Of a stretch of 64,000 nt of DNA, positions 6,722 to 15,353 are shown in pieces. The notes under the pieces are model-generated. The model made no database searches. It was given only the letters and a program-made list of their open reading frames with translations, and was not told where the DNA came from. Made by a program: the position numbers and the translations under genes. Location of the stretch: NCBI GenBank assembly GCA_963750045.1, contig CAVVPD010000005.1, positions 1 to 64,000 on the forward strand, in the 5' to 3' direction. This DNA is from DASUAS01 sp963750045. Its GTDB lineage: Bacteria > Actinomycetota > Acidimicrobiia > IMCC26256 > DASPTH01. How positions within the stretch are numbered: the first letter of the stretch is position 1; each line of letters begins with the position of its first letter.

Positions 6722-8100
6722 TCACCGATGCCTGAGCTCGAAGAGCTCCCAGGGTCGGTCGATCCCCTTCAGTTCGAACTTGCCGACCGATTCGAGCGGG
6801 TGCGCGCCGCCGATCGTCGTCTGGGCGACCGCAGACGAGGCCAGGATCTGCCCGGGTCGAGCCTGGCTCATCACCCGTGCCGCGAGGTGCACGGCGATCC
6901 CACCGACGTCGTCGCCCCGCATCTCGATCTCGCCGACGTGGATGCCGATGCGCCCTTCGAGATCGAGCGCCTGGGTGCCGCTGCGAAGGGCGACCGCCGC
7001 GCTGAGCGCGCGTGAGGCGGTGGAGAAGGTGGCCAGCGCGCCGTCGCCGGTGTGCTTCACGATCGTGCCGCCGTGGCGATCGACGGTCGACCCGACGAGC
7101 CGCTCGTAACGGTCGAGGTGCCCGCGCCACTGCCGCGTCGCCGGCCGACGATGCGCGTTCGGTGGAGGCGACGAGGTCCACGAACAGCAGTGCGCAGAGC
7201 GGTCGGTCCTCCGCGGCATCGACGCGGGCCCCGGTGACGAACGAGCCGATCGTGTCCGCGACGAGCGCGGCATCGAGCCCTTCGAAGGCGACGTCGGCGC
7301 CTTCCAGGATCACGAGCTCACTTCCGGGGAAGTACCGGTGCCACCACTGGACGTCGGCGAGCGGCACCACCCGACTGTCGCGACGATGGGCCACGAGCAC
7401 CGGTTTCGACTCGCTGATGACTCCGGGAGCCTCGAAGAAGCGGTCCACACCGCGACCGAGGGCCTCGTAGTCACGCGGCCGCGGCCGCGGCCGAAGCCCC
7501 GAGCCTGCCTGCGCGTTCCGAGTACGCCCGGAACGCCGGGTCGTCGGCCCGACTCGGGGAGGAGAATCGGAGCATCTCCTCGCTCGTCGACGGGGCGCGA
7601 TCGAGCACCGCGGCCAACGTCGCCGGACCCGCCGCGAGCGCGTCGGACCCCATTCGGGTGGGATTGAGCAGCGCGCCGCCGGCCAGTCGCGACGGATGGC
7701 TGGTCATGACCCGGGCGAGCAGGCACGGGCCGGGCACCGCCCCGGCGACGAGCCATCCGGTCTCGGCGTCGATGTCATCGAGCACCGCGACGAAGGAGTC
7801 GGCGAGCTGGTCGAACAGGTCGCGGTCGGGATCGAACGCGTCGGACGCGCCGATGCCGAGCCGATCGAGCGCGACGAGGCTGCCGTAGCGGCCGAGGGTG
7901 CGCAGGAAGCGCTCGGACATGGTGTCGTCCTCGATCACCTCGATCGGGGTGGTGCCGCTCGGGACGAAGACGATCGTCGTCCCGGGGGCGTCCGACAGGC
8001 ACCGGAACGCCACCTCGCGGCCGTCGTCGAGCCGGACGAAGCGCGTCTCGGACGTCGGTCCCCCAGCGCGAGATCGCGCTGGCACTCCGTCGCGGCCCAC
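6722..8100 (-). CDS. alpha/beta-hydrolase / class III adenylate-guanylate cyclase fusion, two frameshifts
   Basis: Reading from 8100 downwards, three successive frames form one protein of about 455 residues. Frame one is a hydrolase-like N-terminus (FVRLDDGREVAFRCL, VALDRLGIGASDAFD, GAVPGPCLLA); the elbow lacks a clear Ser. Frame two, from about 7490, continues with KPVLVAHRRDSRVV and LCALLFVDLVASTERA, the start of the cyclase domain with its first metal Asp. Frame three, from about 7135, has HGGTIVKHTGDGALATF, GIHVGEIEM and LAARVM, the catalytic core. The shifts fall at a (CGGCCG)n run near 7476-7494 and near 7128-7145. Such fusions are common actinobacterial cyclases. The GC-repeat location makes sequencing error a serious possibility. 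Confidence 0.75.
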
Positions 8101-8217
8101 GAGACAGGGACGTTATCGTCCACAGACGATGAGCGCGGGTGGTGCTGCGGTTTCGCCCCGAGAGATCACGCCGGGTGATCCAGCGGCGATATCCCGGAAC
8201 CGGCGTTCCGGGACGGC

Positions 8218-8363
8218 CTCTCTCAGCCGTTGCGCTTGTTGCCAGGCCAATGGCCGGGCGATCGCCGCGCCGAGCAGTCCGAGATCCCGGACCGGGGGAG
8301 GGTCGCCGAGCAGGGCGGTGGCGAGCGACAGGAGATCGTCGAGGCCGAGGTACTCGACCTCCC
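8218..8363 (-). pseudogene. N-terminal remnant of a Fic/Doc-type toxin
   Basis: The minus strand reads VEYLGLDDLLSLATALLGDP and, after a one-base shift, VRDLGLLGAAIARPLAW. This matches the start of death-on-curing proteins, which begin with an YL...ed.l.l......g....vRD.GLL.sAlaRP pattern. The downstream catalytic HPFxxGNKR segment is not found before 8110, no clear start codon precedes it, and no antitoxin gene is adjacent. It is a dead fragment of a toxin-antitoxin locus if the assignment is right. Confidence 0.45.
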
Positions 8364-8498
8364 TACACCGCCTCGACCGCGAGGCGTCGGGTCTGAGGCC
8401 CGAGTTCCCGCCGTTGCGGTCTCTGGGCCGCCCGGATCAATCAGGCACATCCGGGTGCACATGGTGACTTGTGCTTCTGCAACTCTTAGGGTGCAGCC

Positions 8499-8921
8499 AT
8501 GATCTCGACGATGGAACGGATCGGACTCACCGCACACCAGTGGCTGTACGAGAAGTCCGACGGGCGGATCGGCGCGAGCATCGGCGCCAGACCGATGCTT
8601 CTGCTTCGCCACGTCGGAGGCAAGACCGGCCAACCGCGCACCTCCGCGCTGCTCTACGTGCGCGACGGCGACAACTACGCGGTGATCGCCTCCAAGGGCG
8701 GTGACCCGAAGCACCCGGGCTGGTTCCACAACGTCACCGCGAATCCCGACGTCGAGATCCAGATCGGCCGGAAGCGGATCCCGGTGCGGGCACGCGTCGC
8801 CGAAGGTGACGAGCGGGCGCGCATTTGGGCGAGAGCCAACGAGGTCAACAAGGGCGGCTACGACGTGTACCAGACGCGCACCGACCGGAAGATCCCGGTG
8901 GTCGTGCTCGAAGCGCGCTGA
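8499..8921 (+). CDS. deazaflavin (F420)-dependent nitroreductase family protein (Ddn-like)
   Basis: This 140-residue protein of the split beta-barrel Ddn/F420H2-dependent reductase family shows LLLRHVGGKTGQPRTSALLY, which forms the deazaflavin phosphate-binding region. It also has NYAVIASKGGDPKHPGWFHN and NPDVEIQIG, all family hallmarks, and ends with KIPVVVLE. Relatives in mycobacteria reduce quinones or activate nitroimidazoles using F420H2. This is circumstantial evidence that the organism makes F420, although no F420 biosynthesis gene lies in the window. The gene stands alone between the Doc remnant and a convergent SDR. Confidence 0.9.
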   Translation: MISTMERIGLTAHQWLYEKSDGRIGASIGARPMLLLRHVGGKTGQPRTSALLYVRDGDNYAVIASKGGDPKHPGWFHNVTANPDVEIQIGRKRIPVRARVAEGDERARIWARANEVNKGGYDVYQTRTDRKIPVVVLEAR

Positions 8922-9121
8922 CCGCACGCGCGGCCCGAATGACCTTCAGAGTTGCCCGGCTGGCCGGCCGACGGCAGCAGTTCGTCGCGCCTGGTGGCGC
9001 CAGGCATCGTTCGCCGCCTCCATGGGCCGCACGAGACGGGCATGCCCTGCCGGTCATGTGGCGTGGGGCGCCGCGGCACGACGGCCGGGGCCCCGTAGCC
9101 TCCACGAGCATTCCCACGAGA

Positions 9122-9910
9122 TCAGTCGTACGTGACGCGAGCGTAGGGATTCACGAAGCCCGCGAGCATGCCACCGTCGGCGAGAAACTCCGCGCCCGTG
9201 CAGTACGACGCCTCGTCCGACGCGAGGAACAACGCGAGGTTGGCGATCTCCTCGGGCTGGCCGCCGCGCCCCATCGCGAAGCTGCCGTACATTGACTCGC
9301 TGTCGGCCTCGGACAGCTCCCCCAGGTCGGCTCCCACCGTCATGGGCGTGAGCACACCACCCGGGTGGATGGAGTTGATCCGGATATTGGCCTTGCCGTA
9401 CTCGAGGGCAGCGGTCTTCGTCATGCCGCGCACCGCGAACTTGGACGCGGTGTACGCGATGGTGCCGCCGTAACCCGAGAACCCGTTGGTCGAGGAGATG
9501 TTCACGATCGAGCCCCCACGGTTTCGCAGCATCGCCGGGATCGCCGTGCGCATGCCCAGGAACACGCCGACCTGGTTGATGTTGATCAGGCGCATGTACT
9601 CGTCGAGCGTGGTCTCGTGCGTGACGGTGCCGAAGTGCAGGACCCCCGCGTTGTTGACTAGCACGTCGACCTTCCCATAGCGCCGCTCGGCTTCCGCGAC
9701 CACATCGCCCCAACGTGCCTCGTCGGCGACGTCATGGTGCAGGTAGTGGGCGTCAGCACCGAGCTCGTCGGCCACCGCCTCGCCGAGGTCGTCGAGCACA
9801 TCACCGAACACCACCTGCGCGCCCTCGGCGACGAAGCGCCGTACCTCGGACTCACCCTGCCCCCGCGCGCCACCCGTGACGATCGCGACCTTCCCGTCGA
9901 GCCGACCCAT
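9122..9910 (-). CDS. SDR family NAD(P)-dependent oxidoreductase
   Basis: From ATG 9910 (MGRLDGKVAIVTGG), with an AAGAGGAG ribosome-binding site, the protein has about 262 residues. It carries the complete classical SDR set: TGGARGQG cofactor loop, an acidic residue after the second strand (FGDVLDD) that favours NAD, NNAGVL, catalytic SSTN...Y-TASK and the C-terminal FLADGGML. The upstream ATG at 9955 is less likely. Members of this sub-branch act on hydroxy-steroid, cyclohexanol or acyl substrates. The sequence does not decide which. Confidence 0.9.
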   Translation of the reverse strand: MGRLDGKVAIVTGGARGQGESEVRRFVAEGAQVVFGDVLDDLGEAVADELGADAHYLHHDVADEARWGDVVAEAERRYGKVDVLVNNAGVLHFGTVTHETTLDEYMRLININQVGVFLGMRTAIPAMLRNRGGSIVNISSTNGFSGYGGTIAYTASKFAVRGMTKTAALEYGKANIRINSIHPGGVLTPMTVGADLGELSEADSESMYGSFAMGRGGQPEEIANLALFLASDEASYCTGAEFLADGGMLAGFVNPYARVTYD

Positions 9911-10303
9911 CGCCGCTCCTCTTCCGTCGTTCGCCGTTCGCCGATCGTTGCACACTCAGAGCCGTCGTGCGCCAGGCAAAGGCGCCCAGATGGTGGGCAC
10001 GGCCGCAGCGGTCGCAGAGATCGTCAAGGGCGCCAAGACCGTCGACTTCGCGTGGCCCGAGGCGCGTCGCCGCGCCAGCGTGCCACCGTGCTGCGGTTGT
10101 GGAACACACGTCATCGGCCAGACGTCATGGACACGAAGATGCACGTCAGGGCACTGCAGCACGATCTATCGACACCCGCGAGACACCGGCCTGTTCATTC
10201 GCTGATTCTCGGCTGACCAATCGGCCCTCGGGCTCGGCGCGGCCGGTCGCCCGCCGTGGAAAGCTCTCTTCGATGCACCGACACGTCGAACCTGGAGGCC
10301 GAG
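9911..10303. other. 392-base gap containing decayed repeat copy C
   Basis: No intact gene is visible between the SDR start and the SHOCT gene. The segment 10082-10205 resembles repeat copies A and B: GAACACACGTCATCGGCCAGAC, then CACGAAGATGCACGTCAGGGCACTG, followed by ACGATCTAT and a terminal GGCCTGTTCATTCGCTGA. The last bases translate as STIY...GLFIR-stop, which can be read as the acyl-CoA dehydrogenase tail YTIFEGTSE...GVHIR with an internal deletion. The remainder has no recognisable content apart from the SDR and SHOCT ribosome-binding regions. Confidence 0.4.
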
Positions 10304-10564
10304 ATGTCCGCACTTGTGCTCGCTCAGATGTGGGACGGCGACAACCGCATGGACGGGGGATGGTGGTGGGTCATGGGAATCGGGTGGCTGCTGTTCCTCG
10401 CGTTCATCGGGTTCCTCGTCTATCTCGTTGTTCGCCACCACACCGATGCCGGATCCTCGACCGCGCGACGGAGCACGGCAGAGGACCTTCTCGCCGAGCG
10501 CCTTGCCCGCGGCGAGATCGATGAGGACGAGTACCGCCGCCGCCGCGACGCACTCCGCAGCTAG
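10304..10564 (+). CDS. small SHOCT-domain membrane protein
   Basis: The 86-residue product has one transmembrane helix (WWWVMGIGWLLFLAFIGFLV, about residues 20-40). A short cytoplasmic linker follows, then a C-terminal SHOCT motif, AEDLLAERLARGEIDEDEYR followed by RRRDALRS. SHOCT motifs are short oligomerisation or targeting segments often found at the ends of small membrane proteins. The ATG at 10304 is preferred because GGAGG lies about 7 bases upstream. It ends 20 bp from the convergent hydrolase. No specific role can be assigned. Confidence 0.85.
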   Translation: MSALVLAQMWDGDNRMDGGWWWVMGIGWLLFLAFIGFLVYLVVRHHTDAGSSTARRSTAEDLLAERLARGEIDEDEYRRRRDALRS

Positions 10565-10583
10565 ACGGCGCTCGTGATTCCCG

Positions 10584-11444
10584 TCAGGTGAACACCTCAC
10601 GAGACCACTCGGCGAGTTGGGGCACCAGCAACGGCCAGCGTGCGAAGAGGTTCTCGTTCGCCTGGTGCTCCACCTGGCGCTCGATCCACTCGCGATCACC
10701 CCAGGGGGGCTCGGCGAGTCGGGCGCTCGGCAGCGCTCGGGCGACCGCCTCCGACGTCTCGCGCGTGTGGTACGCGTCGCTTTCGCCGCTGCGGAACACC
10801 AGGACCGGCAGGTCGAGGGTGTGGGCATCGGCGCTGGCGAGGCCGGGAACCAGCTCGTCACCGCACGGGCAGTACGCCAGCATCCACCGTTCCATCGTCG
10901 TGATGAAGTCGCGCCGATCCTGGTCCAGGAAGCGCCGTCGGTTCGACGGGTTCCGTCGGAGCACCTCGTCCCACTCGGGGAGGGCGACGACGTCCTCCAT
11001 GTCTCCCTCCCAGGCCTTGACGAGCGACTGTCCGCAGTAGTGCACCCCCAGGCTCATGAGCCCGAACGCGCCGCCGCTGATCCACCAGATCGCGAGACCC
11101 GAGGCGACCTCGCGGTGGCGAGCGGCCGTGAGCATCGACACCCGCGAGCCTCCTGAACCTCCGGCGATCACGGCCGGTGCCATGTCGAGGTGCGTCAGCA
11201 GCGCGGCCAGCGTGTCGGCCTGCATGGCCGACTCCGATGCTCCCGTGAAGCAGACGTCGGATTCCCCGCAGTTCGGTCGGTCCCAGATCAAGACCTGGTT
11301 CCCCTCGTGGGCGAGGGCCTCGGCCAGCTCCCGGACGCCGGGAGAGTCCTTGCCGAAGCGGCCACCAGGGGTGATCACCCAGGGCCTGCCTTCGCCGATG
11401 ACCTCGTAGGAGATGGTCAGACCGTCGACGGTTGCGCGCGCCAT
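10584..11444 (-). CDS. alpha/beta hydrolase family protein
   Basis: This 286-residue alpha/beta-hydrolase-fold protein has a WVITPGGRFG oxyanion segment near residue 25 and the strand-turn VLIWDRPNCGESD. The nucleophile elbow is AGGSGGSR (about residue 97, Ser), followed by an acid loop LPVLVFRSGESDAYH (about residue 212). A C-terminal His (VEHQANEN) could complete the triad. Similar genes in actinobacterial catabolic clusters are typed as C-C bond hydrolases or esterases. It is divergent from the amidohydrolase gene with only 24 bp between starts, so the two must share a compact promoter region. Confidence 0.85.
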   Translation of the reverse strand: MARATVDGLTISYEVIGEGRPWVITPGGRFGKDSPGVRELAEALAHEGNQVLIWDRPNCGESDVCFTGASESAMQADTLAALLTHLDMAPAVIAGGSGGSRVSMLTAARHREVASGLAIWWISGGAFGLMSLGVHYCGQSLVKAWEGDMEDVVALPEWDEVLRRNPSNRRRFLDQDRRDFITTMERWMLAYCPCGDELVPGLASADAHTLDLPVLVFRSGESDAYHTRETSEAVARALPSARLAEPPWGDREWIERQVEHQANENLFARWPLLVPQLAEWSREVFT

Positions 11445-11468
11445 GGGACGACCCTAACGTCGTCCTCG

Positions 11469-12632
11469 ATGTTGAACAACGACACTCTGATCATCGACGC
11501 CGACTCGCACTGGTGCGAGCTGCCCGACCTCTTCACGTCGGCTGCACCGGCGGAGTACAAGGACCGAATGCCGCGGATCGAGGTGATCGACGGTACCCAG
11601 ACCTGGGTGTTCGACGGGCACGTGCTCGGCCAAGCAGGCGCGGGCGCCGTCATCGGCCGTGACGGCACGAAGGAGAGCGCCGACACCGCGCTCAACCACT
11701 GGACGATCGACCAGGTCCACGTCGGGGGCTACGACCCGAGGGTGCGCCTGGAGGTCCTCGACGAGTGTGGGATCGACGCCCAGATCATCTTCCCGAACAC
11801 CATCGGTCTCGGTGGGCAGGACCTCGGCATGGTCGACGACCGCGCGCTGTGCCGCCTGGCGATCAGGATCTACAACGACCGCCAGGCGCGCATCCAGGAG
11901 GAATCGGGCAACCGGCTGCTCGGCATGCCCCTCATGCCGGCATGGGACGTCGACACGTGCATTGCCGAGGCCAAGCGCGTCGCGGCCATGGATGCGCGCG
12001 GTGTGAACATGACGTCCGACCCGCAGGACCTCGGTGCGCCCGACCTCGCCAGCCACGCGTGGGACCCGTTCTGGGAGACGTGCACCGAGCTCGAGTTGCC
12101 GGTGCACTTCCACATCGGCGCCAGCGCCACCGCCATGTCGTTCTACGGCAAGTACCCCTGGGACTCGCACCCCATGGACACCAAGCTCGCCATCGGCGGG
12201 TCGCTGCTGTTCATCGGGAACGCGCGCGTCGTGACGAACGCGATCCTCTCCGGGATGTTCGACCGCCACCCCGACCTGAAGATGGTGTCCGTGGAGAGCG
12301 GCGTGGGATGGATCCCGTTCATCCTCGAGACGCTCGACTACGAGATGTCCGAGAACGCTCCCACCGAGCTGGCCAAGATGAAGAAGCTGCCGTCCGAGTA
12401 CTTCCGGAGCAACTTCTACGCGACGTTCTGGTTCGAGAACAACCGCAACAAGCTGCCGGAGCTCATCGACGCGGTCGGGGAGGACAGCATCCTGTTCGAG
12501 ACCGACTTCCCCCACCCGACGTGCCTCTACCCGAACCCGCTCGCGACCGTCGAGGCGAAGATGGCCACGCTGGCGCCCGAGACGCGCAAGAAGATCTACG
12601 GCGAGAACGCCCGCAAGCTCTACCGGCTCTGA
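11469..12632 (+). CDS. amidohydrolase family 2 (metal-dependent TIM-barrel hydrolase/decarboxylase)
   Basis: This 387-residue amidohydrolase_2 (PF04909-type) protein has an N-terminal metal motif IDADSHWCE in place of HxH, the central HFHIGAS histidine, a VESGVGWIP strand and the C-terminal FETDFPHPT aspartate. The family includes ACMSD and gamma-resorcylate decarboxylase, and many undefined actinobacterial members. A paralogue lies at 25632-26855. The gene ends directly at the frameshifted mmsA, with a GTG start 1-13 bp downstream, so the two are probably cotranscribed. Confidence 0.88.
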   Translation: MLNNDTLIIDADSHWCELPDLFTSAAPAEYKDRMPRIEVIDGTQTWVFDGHVLGQAGAGAVIGRDGTKESADTALNHWTIDQVHVGGYDPRVRLEVLDECGIDAQIIFPNTIGLGGQDLGMVDDRALCRLAIRIYNDRQARIQEESGNRLLGMPLMPAWDVDTCIAEAKRVAAMDARGVNMTSDPQDLGAPDLASHAWDPFWETCTELELPVHFHIGASATAMSFYGKYPWDSHPMDTKLAIGGSLLFIGNARVVTNAILSGMFDRHPDLKMVSVESGVGWIPFILETLDYEMSENAPTELAKMKKLPSEYFRSNFYATFWFENNRNKLPELIDAVGEDSILFETDFPHPTCLYPNPLATVEAKMATLAPETRKKIYGENARKLYRL

Positions 12633-12645
12633 GGTGGAAGCGATC

Positions 12646-14131
12646 GTGAGCACGATCGGGCACTGGGTCGGTGGTCGAGCCGTCGCCGGGACATCGGGTC
12701 GAACGGCACCGGTCTTCGATCCGGCGCGGGGGGTGCAGGCGAGTGAGGTCGCGCTCGCGTCGGCCGCAGAGGTCGGCGACGTCGTCAAGGTGGCGGTGGA
12801 CGCATCGGTCGGCTGGGGTGCGTCTCCGTCGAGCCGCCGTGCCGCGATGCTGTTCCGCCTTCGCGAACTGCTGGACGCCAATCGTGACGAGCTGGCCGCG
12901 ATCGTCACCGCGAGCACGGCAAGGTGCTCGAGGACGCGCGGGGTGAAGTCGCTCGTGGTCTCGAATGCGTGGAGTTCGCGTGCGGTGTACCCCATCTCAT
13001 CAAGGGTGCGCACAGCTCGGAGGTGTCGCCGCGGCGTCGACGTGCACACGTTGTTGCAGCCCGTCGGCGTGGTCGTCGGGATCACGCCGTTCAATTTCCC
13101 CGTGATGGTGCCGTTGTGGATGCTCGCCAACGCGTTGGCGTGCGGCAACGCATTCGTCTTGAAGCCCTCGGAGAAGGATCCTTCGGCTTCGCTGCTCCTC
13201 GCCGAGCTGGTGCAGCGGGCCGGGTTCCCCGACGGCGTGTTCAACGTCGTCCAGGGGGATGCCGAAGCCGTGGACGCCCTGTTGACCCACGTCGACGTCG
13301 ACGCGGTGTCGTTCGTGGGCAGCACGAGCGTCGCCCGACACGTCTCCGAGACGGCCACGGCCCACGGCAAGCGGGTGCAGGCGCTCGGGGGAGCCAAGAA
13401 CCACATGGTCGTGCTGGCCGATGCCGACCTCGACGCGGCCGCCGACGCCGCGATCTCCGCGGGCTACGGGTCGGCCGGGGAACGTTGCATGGCGATCTCG
13501 GTGGTCGTCGCGGTCGGGGCTGTCGCCGACCCGCTCGTCGCCGCCATCGCGGCGCGGATCCCCGACGTCGTCGTCGGCCCGGGAACCGACCCCACCTCGA
13601 TGATGGGGCCGCTCATCACCGCCGAGCACCGCGACCGCGTCCGCGCCTACGTCGAACGGGCGCCCGAGGAGGGTGCCACCGTCGTCGTCGACGGCACCGC
13701 CACCACGAGCAGCCAGGGCTTCTTCGTCGGGTGTTCGCTGGTCGACGGGGTCGAACCGGGCATGCGCGTCTACGACGACGAGATCTTCGGGCCGGTCCTG
13801 AGCGTGGTGCGCGTCGCCACCTTCGACGACGCGCTGGCTCTGGTCAACGCGAATCCCTACGGCAACGGCGTGGCGCTCTTCACGCGCGACGGCGGTGCGG
13901 CGCGCGCGATTCGAACGCGAGGTGGAGGTCGGCATGGTCGGGATCAACGTGTCGATTCCCGTGCCCGTTGCGTCACACTCGTTCGGCGGCTGGAAGTCGT
14001 CGCTGTTCGGTGACACGACGATGTACGGGCCCGAGGGGATCCACTTCTACACTCGCCCCAAGGTCGTGACGTCCCGCTGGCCCGAACCGGCCGCGAGCGC
14101 CGTCGACCTCAGCTTCCCGTCCACCACGTGA
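12646..14131 (+). CDS. mmsA: methylmalonate-semialdehyde dehydrogenase (CoA-acylating), frameshifted
   Basis: The three-frame product is about 495 residues, the right length for MMSDH. Recognisable parts are IGHWVGGRAVAG at the start, GKVLEDARGEVARGLE with FACG, then LLQPVGVVVGITPFNFP, the catalytic Cys in GSAGERCMAIS, the EIFGPVLSV strand and VGMVGINVSIPVPVA with SFGGWKSSLFGD at the end. The reading frame changes near 12915, returns near 13020 and changes again near 13905. The first two shifts compensate each other. MMSDH makes acyl-CoA from malonic and methylmalonic semialdehydes in valine, inositol or beta-alanine breakdown. The perfect motifs on both sides of each shift favour sequencing error. 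Confidence 0.85.
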
Positions 14132-14263
14132 CGGGGCGCGGGCGGACTCGCTCCGATGGCTCCGGAGTGTTGCGCTGACCCGGGAGTGGTGACGAACCAC
14201 GAGCTCCGGAGTGAACGGGCGGGCTCACAGCGCCGCGTCGGCGGGACCGTCGGCGAAGATCCT

Positions 14264-14924
14264 TCAGTCGGCGAGCCGCGCGGCGAAGACCGCGGCCTGC
14301 GTGCGCCGCTCCATCCCGAGCTTCGAGAGCACGTTCGACACGTAGTTCTTCACCGTCTTCTCGGCGAGGTGCACCTCGGCGGCGATCTGGCGGTTGGTGA
14401 GCCCCTCGGCGATGAGCGTCGAGGATGCGCCGCTCCTGCCGGTCAGGCGGGCGAGGCGTTCGTCGTCCGCCGGCGGCGCCCGGAACTGGTCGAGGAGCCG
14501 CCGGGTGACGGCCGGATCGAGCAACGATTCACCGGCGCCGGCCCGTCGGACCGCGTCGACGATGTCGGTGCCCCGGATCTGCTTCAGGAGATACCCGACG
14601 CGCCGGCCATGATCGCGTGCGAACAACGCGTCGTCGTCGGAGTACGACGTGAGCATCACGCACGCGATCTCGGGGTGGCGGGAGCGGATCTCGCGGCACA
14701 CCTCCACCCCGTCGCCGTCGGGGAGGCGGACGTCGAGGAGGGCGACATCGGGATGCGTCGGCGGGATCCGCGCGAGCGCCTGCTCAGCCGTGCTCGGCTT
14801 CTCCGACGACCTCGATCCCGTCGTCGGCCTCGAGGAGCTCGCGGACGCCGCGGCGCACGATCTCGTGGTCGTCGAGGAGGAACACGCGGAGCGGGCTCGC
14901 GTCGGAGTCGGGTCGGCCGGGCAC
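14264..14924 (-). CDS. DosR/DevR-like LuxR-family response regulator, several frameshifts
   Basis: From GTG 14924 the frame encodes LRVFLLDDHEIVRRGVREL and EVVGEA. After a shift at about 14795 it continues STAEQALARI, DVALLDVRLPDGDGVEVC (phospho-acceptor Asp) and CVMLTSYSDDDALF. The C-terminal HTH reads LIAEGLTNRQIAAEVHLAEK and TVKNYVSNVLSKLGMERR. Two further pairs of compensating shifts replace AIMAGASG (near 14605-14625) and QERRILD (near 14417-14441). The wording, especially VKNYV..LSKLGMERRTQAAVFA, is very close to mycobacterial DosR as I remember it. The kinase is at 15354-16383, with a PNPOx gene between. Confidence 0.8.
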
Positions 14925-14954
14925 TGGGCCAGGCTAGCGACGCGGCGGGGCCGG

Positions 14955-15296
14955 CTACGGGAACATGAACCGGTACCCGGAGATGCGGTGGCTCGGGATC
15001 CTCGTGACGCCGGTATCGACGGCGTGCTCGGCACGTCCGACGACGAGCACGCTCCAGCCCATGTCGCCGCCGGCGTCGAGCGCGTCGGCCTCGAACACGA
15101 TGACCGCGTCGGCGAGCGCCGCCCCCTGCGTGGTCGCGATCGTGGAGCCGAGGACGATCTGGTCGTCGGAGAGGTGGTAGTGGACGGGGAAGATCGCGGG
15201 GAGGGCGCCCACGCTCAACGCGACGCGCCCGATGCCGCCTGCGCTCAGCAGCGCCCGGCACTCGTTCGGAGAGAGCTGGCGATTGCCATCCACCAC
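14955..15296 (-). CDS. pyridoxamine 5'-phosphate oxidase family protein (FMN/F420 split-barrel)
   Basis: This 113-residue single-domain PNPOx-like protein has an N-terminal LSPNECRALLSAGGIGRVAL, the strand AIFPVHYHLSDDQIVLGS, then VIVFEADALD and GWSVLVVGRAEHA. Small proteins of this class bind flavins or deazaflavins and are frequent in DosR-type dormancy regulons. It lies 30 bp upstream of the response-regulator start and 57 bp downstream of the sensor-kinase stop, all on the minus strand, consistent with one transcript. A GGGACTTCGATGACG just before the ATG resembles half of a DosR box. Confidence 0.88.
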   Translation of the reverse strand: MVDGNRQLSPNECRALLSAGGIGRVALSVGALPAIFPVHYHLSDDQIVLGSTIATTQGAALADAVIVFEADALDAGGDMGWSVLVVGRAEHAVDTGVTRIPSHRISGYRFMFP

Positions 15297-15353
15297 GTCA
15301 TCGAAGTCCCGTAGACGGCAGCGAGGTAGAGGAATTGGTTCCTCCCGCCCGGT

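Noticed and set aside
14400..14800. Programmed ribosomal frameshifting in the response regulator
   Set aside because: There are several closely spaced compensating shifts without slippery sequences; errors explain them better.
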